This document shows positions 1 through 10,400 of a stretch of DNA of 64,000 bases, piece by piece (position 1 is the first letter of the stretch; every line of letters begins with the position of its first letter). The position numbers and the translations under genes are program-made. The notes under the pieces are model-generated. The model saw only the letters and a program-made list of their open reading frames with translations. It was not told the DNA's origin and ran no database searches. Origin of the DNA: Dyella_B humi (GTDB lineage Bacteria; Pseudomonadota; Gammaproteobacteria; Xanthomonadales; Rhodanobacteraceae); assembly GCF_044904605.1 (NCBI RefSeq), contig NZ_JADIKI010000022.1, positions 744,001-808,000 of the forward strand, given 5' to 3'.

Positions 1-803
1 TTCACTCGCGCTTCGTGTTGCCGCCGGGGTATTTCCTGTTTTGTTATTTCTATCAAGCAGCGCAGGGCAGTTGGTGCGCGGGCATGCCGCTGCATTCGGG
101 CACGGTGCTGCTGGCGTTGCCCGGCAGTTCCTGCGAAATGATGCTCGCGCCGGAATCGAGCATCAGCCTGGCGCTGGCTCCCGTGCGCCCCAGCGTATTG
201 AGCGCCGTCGAAAGAAACCCCGATTCCTTCGGCGACGCGGGGCAGCAGTTCTCGCTGTTTAGACCGGAGTGCCACACTGAAACACGGTTGGGCGCGCGTT
301 ATGCAGTGATGTTCGACAGCCTGATCGGTAAGCCCAGGCATGGCATGTCCGTGTTCGTGGAAAGCGGCATGGCAGACACGCTGGTGGACGACCGCGCCTT
401 GAACGAACTGTTTGCTCAATCCGTTCCCGCCTTGACGCCCGCCAACGGCTACCGGCCACACTACCCGACGTTGCGCAAGGCGGTGCGTTTCATGCGCGCG
501 AACCTGCATCGCGATATCTATATCGAAGAAATCGCTGCCGCCGTGCAGATCAGCGATCGCAGCTTGCGCCATGTTTTCGACGATCTGCTCGGCGTATCGC
601 CCACCCGTTATCTGTCACTGCTTCGCTTGCACGAAGCCAGCCGCCGACTTTCCGTGCATGGCAACGCGAGCAGGCCATCCATCAAGGCGGTGGCCATGAG
701 CTGCGGTTTGTGGGACCTGTCGCGCTTCGCCGCCAACTACCGGCGTGCGTTTGGTGAGCATCCCAGCGCAACGTTGATGCGTACCTGCAGTTTTGCTTCG
801 TGA
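1..803 (+). CDS. AraC-family transcriptional regulator (5' end outside window)
   Basis: The frame is open to the left edge of the window, so the true start is probably upstream; a GTG at 15 is in frame but is not convincing as a start. The visible part is about 267 residues. The first ~130 residues resemble the ligand-sensing half of AraC proteins of the AraC_binding_2 type. The last ~100 residues are a double helix-turn-helix of the AraC type: a first helix set around EEIAAAVQISDRSLRHVFDD, then GVSPTRYLSLLRLHEASRRL, then a second set ending in the usual FAANYRRAFGEHPS motif. It is expected to be a cytoplasmic DNA-binding regulator. Its inducer and target are not visible because the upstream neighbour is missing. 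The family call is secure; the function is unknown. Confidence 0.85.
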   Translation, partial: HSRFVLPPGYFLFCYFYQAAQGSWCAGMPLHSGTVLLALPGSSCEMMLAPESSISLALAPVRPSVLSAVERNPDSFGDAGQQFSLFRPECHTETRLGARYAVMFDSLIGKPRHGMSVFVESGMADTLVDDRALNELFAQSVPALTPANGYRPHYPTLRKAVRFMRANLHRDIYIEEIAAAVQISDRSLRHVFDDLLGVSPTRYLSLLRLHEASRRLSVHGNASRPSIKAVAMSCGLWDLSRFAANYRRAFGEHPSATLMRTCSFAS

Positions 804-858
804 TATTCGGACTCGCGGCCATTCGCCAAACATCCTTCAGAGCGTGATCTTCTATGGC

Positions 859-936
859 CGTCATTCCCGCGAAAGCGGGAATCCATCTTGCCTCTGGATG
901 GAAAAAAGTGGATTCCCGCTCTCGCGGGAATGATGG
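859..936. repeat. Pair of inverted REP-like palindromes
   Basis: Two short palindromes built on cattcccgc/gcgggaatg face each other across a spacer of about 25 bases: 860-883 with a GAAA loop and 910-935. The same stem theme returns at 11482, 12057 and 53999. It lies just after a gene end and has no T tract, so it reads as an extragenic palindromic repeat rather than a clear terminator. Confidence 0.75.
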
Positions 937-943
937 CAATACA

Positions 944-1022
944 TAGGTTGAGCGCATGCGAATCCTGCCATGCATGATCGGGCGTCGACGTTGGGGGTTC
1001 GCATGCGCTCACCCCAGCCTAC
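944..1022. repeat. Imperfect inverted repeat, taggttg...cgaa family
   Basis: Left arm taggttgagcgcatgcgaa (944-962) pairs with the right arm ttcgcatgcgctcaccccagccta ending near 1022, with a centre of about 35 bases. Related copies are at 33291-33381 and 40160-40191. From 1023 to about 1440 I see no gene. The frame that later encodes the adhesin happens to stay open from 1070, but nothing in it looks like protein. Confidence 0.65.
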
Positions 1023-1440
1023 CGTCTCCCCCGTAACTCGCTTCACAAAGGAAGACAAAACAGCCTCCTTTGCCGAATTTGCATATCACTGACCGACTTT
1101 GCGCACATCTTCCTCCGAATTTGCGCATCGCTTTGCATTGTAGATCGATTCAATGCATGTGCAGGGTGAGCAACGCGTCAGTGGATTGCGTTGCGAAACG
1201 CGAATGCCAACTCACCACGACCATGCCGTCGCCGGCAAGGTCGTGCGTTGGATGCCGGCCCGATGTTTTCCCGCATGCCAGGACGGCATGTGTTGGCGAA
1301 TCGACGCCGGCGGCAAGCAAACAGACTCCACCCCCCGAGACGCCTCAGGATCTTTTGCTTGCTGGGGATTGCTTGTTCGACGTGGCGCGTGGTTCGCGCA
1401 AAAGGATCGGGCTGCTTCAAGCGCCCATGGAAACGGTTTT

Positions 1441-1447
1441 CGGAGGT
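1441..1447 (+). promoter_or_regulatory. Ribosome binding site fixing the adhesin start
   Basis: CGGAGGT at 1441-1447 ends four bases before the ATG at 1451. Together with the ESPR signal motif that begins exactly at this ATG, it argues for translation from 1451 and against the longer open frame from 1070. Confidence 0.7.
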
Positions 1448-1450
1448 GCC

Positions 1451-4400
1451 ATGAATAGGATCTACAGCAAAGTCTGGAACCATGCCTTGGGGCAGGTTGT
1501 CGTGGCTTCGGAGTTGGCAGGGTGCCGTCGCAGCAACGTGGTCGATCGGCGCGACGGATCTCAGCGTTTCTCTCCGAGCCGTCTCAGCGCAGGCGTTCTG
1601 ACTGCACTGATAGCGCTGGGCTGGGCGGATTGGGCTAGTGCGCAATCGGTGAATTGCACCGCGGCGCCTTACAACGCCTACAACAGCACCGCTTCGTGCA
1701 TGGGCTACGGGGCTACCGCCAGCGGCACCGGCGCGACGGCGCTGGGCTCTACTGCGAATGCCGCCGTATTGGGTGTGACCGCGGTGGGATATGCATCCTA
1801 TGGAGCGGGACAGAACGCTGTAGCCGTTGGCTTTCAAGCCTATGCCAGCAGCATCAACGCCATTTATGTGGGCGCGCGCAGCGCTGCAGGTACGGGAGCG
1901 ACGTCAGCGGGCGCCATCGGCATTGGTACCGACGTAACAGCTTCCGGTTCCAATGCCATCGGTATTGGCACTGACGTCACATCTACCGGTGACTATGGCA
2001 CCGCCATCGGTTACGTAGCAAACGCGGGATCCGACGCCACTGCGCTAGGTTCGAGCGCCAACGCTGCCGGAGCAGGTGCAGTCGCGGTAGGGGCGACAGC
2101 CAATAGCGCAGGACAGAATGGTATAGCCGTCGGCTCTGGCTCTATTGCGTCCAATCTAAACGCCATTTATCTGGGCTCGCGCACCGCTGTAGGCGCCGGC
2201 TCGACCGGGCAATCGTCCATTGCCATTGGCACTGACGTCGTCTCTAACGCCGACTATGCGACCGCCATTGGTTTCGAAACCGTGGGGAGCGGCGCCGCAG
2301 GTGTATCGGTAGGTTACATAGCCAACAGCTCCGGGACGCATGCTATCGCTGTCGGCTTTCAATCCATCGCCAGCGGTCTCAACGCTGTGTATCTGGGTGC
2401 GCGTACCACCGCTGGCACGGGCGCGACCGCGGCGGGGGCGGTTGCCATTGGCACGGATGTGACTTCCTCTGGCCCCTCTTCGCTGGCAGCGGGGACGGTG
2501 GCCAGCGCCTCGGCGCAGAATGCGGTGGCGTTGGGGGCGGGAGCCCTCGCAAGCGGCGTGAGCGCGCTTGGCATAATGAACGGTTCCAACGCCAGCGGCG
2601 CAAACGCGATAGCGTTGGGTGGGGCCGATTCCGTCGCGGAAGGTGGTGCATCGACCCCCGCTGCGGTGTCAGGCGCCGCGGCGTCAGGCATTCGTGCAAT
2701 TGCGATGGGGGCCGGCGCGAATGCAGGTGGCGCCTCGTCCATCGCCCTCGGTGATTCGGCTCAGACGGGAGCTAATACCGATGCCATTGCCATGGGCACG
2801 ACCGCAACGGCGTCAGCCGGTAGCGCCATCGCATTGGGCAACGCGACCGTTGCGAGCAACGCCAATGCGACAGCTGTTGGTTACCGCGCAACGGCCAGCG
2901 GAACGTATGCCACCGCACTTGGCGCGTCCGCCACGGCGTCGGGCACCGGCGCGCTCGCCATCGGCGCCAACAGTCTGCCCTCCGCGTCTGCTAATGCGCT
3001 AGGCACTGTGTCGGTGGCCATCGGCGACCGTGCGTTTGCGTACAACACCCAAGATTTGGCGATTGGGCCTAACGCAGTGGCCGGTGTTTCGGGCTCTGCC
3101 ACGATCACCAACGATACGGCGGTTGGATATAACGCACAGGCGACGGGCGGTAATGCGTTTGCCGGAGGCGGTGGCTCCACGGCCTTGGCAGCATCGAGCG
3201 TTGCGATCGGCAATTCGGCGTCCGTATTGGCCGCCGCCGGCGCCGGCTCGGTAGCGATGGGCAATGCATCGACGGTCCATTCCGGCACCGGCGCGGTGGC
3301 GATCGGTCAGCAACAATCCGCGTCTGGCAATGGTGCAGTGGCGATCGGTGATCCGAACACAGCCACCGGTAATGGCGCCGTGGCGGAAGGTGCGAACAAC
3401 ACCGCCAACGGCAATGGTGCCGTAGCCATTGGCAACACCAACAATGCGACTGGTCAGGGCGCAGTGGCGCTTGGCAATGGCTCCAACGCTACCGCGGCGA
3501 GCGCGCTCGCATTCGGCGATACCGCTACAGCCAGCCAAACCAATGCAATCGCTTTGGGCGCCGGCGCTACGGCCGCTGCGCAAGCGGGCGACGTGGCGCT
3601 GGGCGCAGGCTCCGCCACGGCAACGGTGGTGAACACCAGTGGCGTCACGCTTGGCGGTACGGCCTATACGTTTGCCGGCACCAATGCGACCAGCACGGTG
3701 AGCGTGGGATCGGGCACGGCGCCGCGCACGATTACCAATGTGGCGGCGGGCCGCATCAGCGGCAGCAGCACGGATGCGATCAATGGCTCGGAGTTGTATG
3801 CCACCAACCAGGCGCTGTCGTCGGCGATCGCCAGTGGATCGATTCATTACTTCAGCAATAATGATGGCGGCACGCAGCAGGCGAACTACAGCAACAATGG
3901 CGCGACAGCTAACGCGGCGCTGGCAGCGGGTATACAAGCTGCGGCTTCGGGAGTGGCCTCAGTAGCGGTGGGTTATCAATCCAACGCCAGTGCCGCCAGT
4001 GCGATCGCGCTTGGCAACAATGCATCGAGTGCCGGTGCCAATGATATCGCGATAGGACCCAGCTCGAACGCGAGCGGCACCTCTTCCATCGCAGTGGGCG
4101 CGGCAACCATCGCCAACGGCCTTGGGGCGACCGCATTGGGTATCAACGCCAACGCAGCTACGCAGTGGGCGACCGCGCTAGGTGTCAACTCGGTATCCAA
4201 CGGCTTTAATTCGCTCGCCGTGGGCGCTGCTGCCATTGCCAATGGCGCGCAATCGACATCGATCGGCTGGGGCGCCAATACGCAGGGCAGCTATGACACG
4301 GCAGTGGGCCCCACCGCGCGTGCCACGGCCACGACAGGCGCCGTCGCCATGGGATATAAGGCCAATGCGCTAGCGAACAATGCGACTGCGATTGGCAACA

Positions 4401-7400
4401 GCTCGCAAGCATTAGCGGTTTCCACAGTGGCGATCGGGGATACCAACACCGTTGCTAGTACATCGGGTACCGGCTCGATCGCCGGCGGACACAACTCGCA
4501 AGTGCTTGGTGGCACCGGTGCGGTGGCACTTGGCGAAAGCCAGACCGCGAACGGCAATGGCGCAGTGGCTATCGGCGATCCGAACAGCGTCAGTGGCACT
4601 GGTGCGGTGGGCGTGGGTGCGAACAACACCGCGAACGGTCAAGGTGCTGTCGCGCTCGGCAACACCAACAATGCTACGGGACAGGGCGCAGTAGCGCTTG
4701 GCAATTTGTCCAACGCGACCGCGGCGAGCGCGCTTGCGTTTGGCGATACCGCTACCGCCAGTCAAACCAATGCAATCGCGCTGGGTGCAGGCGCCACGGC
4801 GAGTGCGCAGGCGGGCGATGTGGCGCTGGGTTCGGGCTCGGTCACTGCAACGGTGGTGAACACCACCAGCGCCACCGTGAATAGCGTGACGTATTCGGGC
4901 TTTGCGGGTACGAACGCGACGAGCACGGTGAGCGTGGGTTCCGGCACTGCGCCGCGCACGATCACCAATGTGGCTGCGGGCCGCATTGGTTCGGCGAGTA
5001 CGGATGCGATCAACGGTTCGGAGTTGTACAGCGTTGCAAACACGCTGCAATCGAACATTACGGCAGGACAGACGCACGATTACAGCGTCAACAGCACGTC
5101 GACCGGCACGGATACGAACTACGGCAATGCCGGTGCGACCGGTAGCAATGCGTTGGCGGCGGGCGTGAGTGCCTCGGCCACGGCTGTGAATGCCACGGCT
5201 GTGGGTAATGCGTCCAAAGCGCTTGCGGCATCGACCGTGGCCTTGGGCGACAGCAATAGTGTGGTGGCGGGTTCGGGCACGGGCTCGTTCGCGGGCGGAC
5301 ACAATTCGAAAGTGCTGGCCGGTACTGGTGCGGTTGCGATTGGTGAAAGCCAGACCGCGAACGGCAATGGTGCGGTGGCGATCGGCGATCCGAACACCGT
5401 CAGTGGTACTGGCGCGGTGGGCGTCGGTGCGAACAACACCGCGAACGGCCAAGGTGCTGTCGCGCTCGGTAACACCAACAATGCTACGGGGCAGGGCGCG
5501 GTGGCGGTGGGCAATGCCTCCAGCGCGACCGCTGCGAGCGCACTGGCGTTCGGCGATACCGCTACAGCCAGTCAAGCCAACGCGATCGCGTTGGGCGCAG
5601 GTGCAGCGGCGAGTGCACAAACGGGTGATGTGGCGCTGGGTTCGGGCTCGGTCACTGCAACAGTGGTGAACACCACCAGCGCCACCGTGAATAGCGTGAC
5701 GTATTCGGGCTTTGCTGGTACGAATGCGACGAGCACGCTGAGCGTGGGTTCCGGTACCTCGCCGCGCACGATCACCAATGTGGCGGCGGGCCGTATCGGT
5801 TCGGCGAGTACGGATGCGATCAACGGTTCGGAGCTGTACAGCGTTGCGAACACGCTGCAATCGAACATCACAGCGGGACAGACGCACGATTACAGCGTCA
5901 ACAGTACGTCGACCGGCACGGATACGAACTATGGCAACGCCGGCGCCACCGGCAGCAATGCATTGGCGGCAGGCGTGAGTGCCTCGGCAACGGCTGCGAA
6001 TGCCACGGCTGTGGGTAATGCTTCCAAAGCACTCGCGGCTTCGACCGTGGCTATGGGCGACGGCAGCACGGTGGCCGCGGGTGCGGGAACCGGCTCGGTC
6101 GCAGTGGGCAGCCAGTCACAAGTGCAGGGTGGCGCGGGTGCTGTGGCGATCGGCAACAGCGACATCGCCAATGGGCAGGGTGCCGTAGCGCTGGGCAATG
6201 CCAGCAACGCCACGGGGGCAAGTACGCTGGCGTTCGGCGATACAGCCACGGCCAGCAAGACCAACGCGATCGCGCTGGGTGCAGGCGCAACGGCGAGCGC
6301 ACAAGCAGGCGACGTGGCGCTAGGCTCGGGTGCCACCACCTCGACCGTGGTGAATACCCCCAGCGCCACAGTGAATGGCCTGACGTATTCGGGCTTTGCC
6401 GGCACCAACGCGACGAGCACGGTAAGCGTGGGTTCCAATACATCGCCGCGCACACTCACCAACGTGGCGGCGGGGCGCGTCAGTTCGGCCAGCACGGATG
6501 CGATCAACGGTTCCGAGCTGTACAGCGTCGCTAATACGCTGTCCACGCAGATCACCGCAACGCAAACGCACGATTACAGCGTCAACAGCACCTCACCGGG
6601 TACCGATACCAATTACAACAACGGTGGTGCAACCGGCAGCAATGCGTTGGCAGCAGGCGTGAACGCCTCGGCCACGGGTGCGAATGCCACGGCCATGGGT
6701 AATGCCTCCAAAGCACTCGCGGCTTCGACCGTGGCGATGGGCGACAGCAATACGGTGGCTGCAGCCGCAGGAACGGGTGCGGTGGCGATGGGTTACCAGT
6801 CGCAAGTGCTGGGCGGCACGGGCGCGGTGGCCATCGGCAATCAGCAAACCGCCAACGGCAATGGTGCGGTGGCGATCGGTGATCCGAACAACGTCAATGG
6901 CAACGGCGCGGTAGGCGTGGGTGCGAACAACACGGCGAACGGTCAGGGCGCGGTCGCACTCGGCAACAGCAACAATGCGACGGGTCTGGGTGCGGTTGCA
7001 CTGGGCAATGCCTCTACCGCCACGGCAGCGAGTGCGTTGGCGTTTGGCAACACTGCTACGGCCGGCAAGACCAATGCGATCGCACTGGGTGCCGGCGCAA
7101 CCGCGAATACGCAAGCGGGCGACGTGGCGCTGGGCTCGGGCTCCATCACGTCGACTGTGGTGCCGACCAGCGGCACCACCATCGGTGGCACCAACTACAC
7201 GTTCCAAGGCACGAATCCCACCAGCACAGTTAGCGTGGGCGCGGCGGGCAGCGAGCGCACCATCACCAACGTGGCGGCGGGTCGCATCAGTGGCACCAGC
7301 ACGGATGCCATCAACGGTTCGGAACTGTACGCGACCAATCAGCAGGTGACGGCCAACACGACGGCCATCAGCAATCTCACGAATGGCTCCGCCGGCCCGT

Positions 7401-10400
7401 TCGTATCGAACAACTCGGTGACGGCTACGCAACCGGTGTCGTCAGGTTCGAATGCATCGGCGGGCGGTTTTGGCGCCACGGCCAGCGGCGCTAATTCGAC
7501 GGTGGTCGGCAATCAATCCACCGATAACGGCGTGGCCAATTCCACTGTACTCGGGCAAGGCGCGAGCATCGCCAGCGGCATGACCGGTTCCAACGTCGCG
7601 CTTGGCCAAGGCTCCACGGTAACCACCGCCGCCGTGCCCACGGCCAGTGGCAGCATCGATGGCACCACGTATAGCTACGCCGGCACCAATCCGGGCGGCG
7701 TGGTGAGCGTGGGCACTGCGGCCGCGCCGCGCCAGGTCACCAACGTGGCGGCTGGGCAGGTAAGTGCAGCGAGCACCGATGCGGTGAATGGCAGCCAGCT
7801 CTACGCCACCAACAGCGCGATCAATACGGTGGGTGGCCAGGTAACCAACCTGGGCAACAGCGTGGCCTCTAGCCTGGGCGGCGGCAGCACGTACAACAGC
7901 ACCACCGGTGCGGTGACCACCAACCTGAGCTACGGCGGCAACACGTACGGCTCGGTCCAGAACGTGTTGAACCAGATCAACAATTCGGTCAACAGCGGCG
8001 GTGGCATCAAGTATTTCCACGCCAATTCCACGCTGGCCGATTCCAATCCGATCGGCACGAACAGCGTGGCGATCGGCCCGGTGTCGACGGCCGGCACGAC
8101 GAATGCGGTATCGATCGGCAATGGCGCAACGGCGAGCTCGAACACGGGCGATGTGGCACTAGGCTCGGGCTCCGTCACGTCGACCGTGGTGCCGACCACC
8201 GGCGACACGATCGCCGGTACGAATTACACCTTCGCCGGCACCACACCTACCAGCACGGTGAGCGTTGGCAGCGCCGGCAACGAACGCACCGTTACTAATG
8301 TGGCAGCCGGGCAGGTCAGCGCCACCAGCACGGATGCGATCAATGGTTCGGAGCTGTATAGGACGAACCAGGCGATCGACAGTTTGAGCACTACGGTGAC
8401 GACCGGCCTGACGCATTACTACAGCGTCAATGATGGCGGTACGCAGCAGGCGAACTACGCCAACAACGGCGCCACCGGCACGAACTCGATGGCGGCGGGC
8501 GTAGGTGCATCGGCCACGGTGACCAATGCCACCGCGCTGGGCACCAACACGCAGGCGATCATCACCGACAGCGTGGCGCTGGGTTCGCAATCGGTTTCCG
8601 ACCGTTCGCTCACACCGGCCAGCGGCACCATCGGCGGCACGATCATTCAGTACAACACCACCGATCGCACCTTGCTTGGTGCGGTGTCGGTGGGCAGTTC
8701 CACCACGTATCGCCAGATCACCAATGTCGCGGATGGTACGGCCTCGAACGATGCCGTTACAGTGCGGCAGTTGACCGGTGCGTTGAGTACGTTGTCCACC
8801 TCCGCCACCAAGTACTTCCATGCGAACTCCACAGAGACCGATTCGTTGCCTGGAGGCGTTAATTCGATCGCAGTGGGTCCTAATACCATCGTGAACGGTG
8901 ATAACGGCATCGGTATGGGCAACGGTGCGTTGGTGCAGCAGAACGCACCTGGTGGTGTGGCGATCGGTGATAACGCGGTTTCGAATCTGCAGGATTCGAT
9001 CGCATTGGGCTCCGCCGCTACGGCGAGCGGCATCGACGCCATATCGATCGGTACGAAGAGCACCACCGTTAATCCGACCGACGTGGCGCTGGGTTCCGGT
9101 GCAAGTGCCAGTGGACAAGCGGGCGATGTGGCATTGGGTGCAAACTCAGTGACGACGACGGTGGTGGCAACACCCAGCACGACCATCAACGGCGTGACCT
9201 ACAACTTCGCCGGCACCAATCCCACCAGCACCGTAAGTGTGGGCAGCGTCGGCAACGAGCGCACCATCACCAACGTGGCGGCCGGCCGCATCAGCCAGAG
9301 CAGCACGGATGCGGTGAACGGTTCGGAGCTATATGCCACCAACCAGGCGATCAGCAACATCACCACGGGCGGCACCGGCATCAAGTATTTCCACGCCAAT
9401 TCGACGCTGGCCGATTCCAGCCCGACCGGCACGAACAGCGTGGCGATTGGTCCGGTATCCACGGCGAGCACCACGAATGCGGTGTCGATTGGCAACGGCG
9501 CCACGGCCAGTGCGAACGCGGGTGACGTGGCGCTTGGCGCCGGCTCCACCACTTCGGCAGTAAAAGGCACGAGCAGCGTTACGGTAGGCGGGAACACGTA
9601 TACGGTAGCGGGCTCGACGCCGACGAGCACGGTGAGCGTGGGCAGCGCGGGCAAGGAACGCACCATCACCAACGTGGCGGCCGGGCAGGTGAGCGCCACC
9701 AGCACCGATGCCATCAACGGTTCGGAGCTGTATGCGACCAATCAGCAGGTGAATGCGAATACCACGGCGATCAACAATCTCGACAACACCGTTAGCAATA
9801 TCACCAGCGGCGGTTCCACCAAGTATTACTCGGTGGATTCCACCGGCAACGCATCCTCGGCGACAGGTACCAATGCGGTAGCGGAAGGGCCTTCGTCGAC
9901 GGCTTCCGGCAACAACAGCACGGCTATCGGCAATGGCTCCACGTCGAGCGGCAACAACTCGGTAGCGCTGGGTGCCGGCTCCACTGACGATGGCCGCTCG
10001 AACGTGGTGTCGGTGGGTTCGTCCACGGATCAGCGGCAGATCACCAACGTAGCAGCGGGTACGGCCACTACCGATGCGGTGAACGTCGGCCAGTTGCAGG
10101 CTTCGCAAGCCGGTTCCGTGCAGTACGACAAGAACAGCGACGGCAGCGTCAACTACAGCAGCGTCACCGTAGGTCAAAGCGGTACGCCGGCGCAGATCCA
10201 CAACGTGGCTGCCGGCACTGCGACCACCGATGCGGCCAACGTTGGCCAGGTGAATGCAGGTATCCAAACCGCGGAAAACTGGGCGAAGAATTACACCGAC
10301 CAGCGTCTGCAGAACCTGAATCAGAACGTCAACGCAGTGGCCAACCGCGCGAACGCAGGTGTTGCTTCGGCGATGGCGATGGCGGGTTTGCCCCAGGCGT

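Noticed and set aside
1070..1450. In-frame upstream extension of the adhesin gene by 127 codons
   Set aside because: The extension has no protein-like character, and the ESPR signal motif plus a good ribosome site mark ATG 1451 as the start.
3300..7000. CRISPR-like regular repeats
   Set aside because: The repeats are in frame, protein-coding and far longer than CRISPR repeats; no cas genes are present.
2156..9741. Many antisense and shifted frames across the adhesin gene
   Set aside because: They arise from the low-complexity Gly/Ala/Asn repeats and disappear as soon as the sense composition changes.
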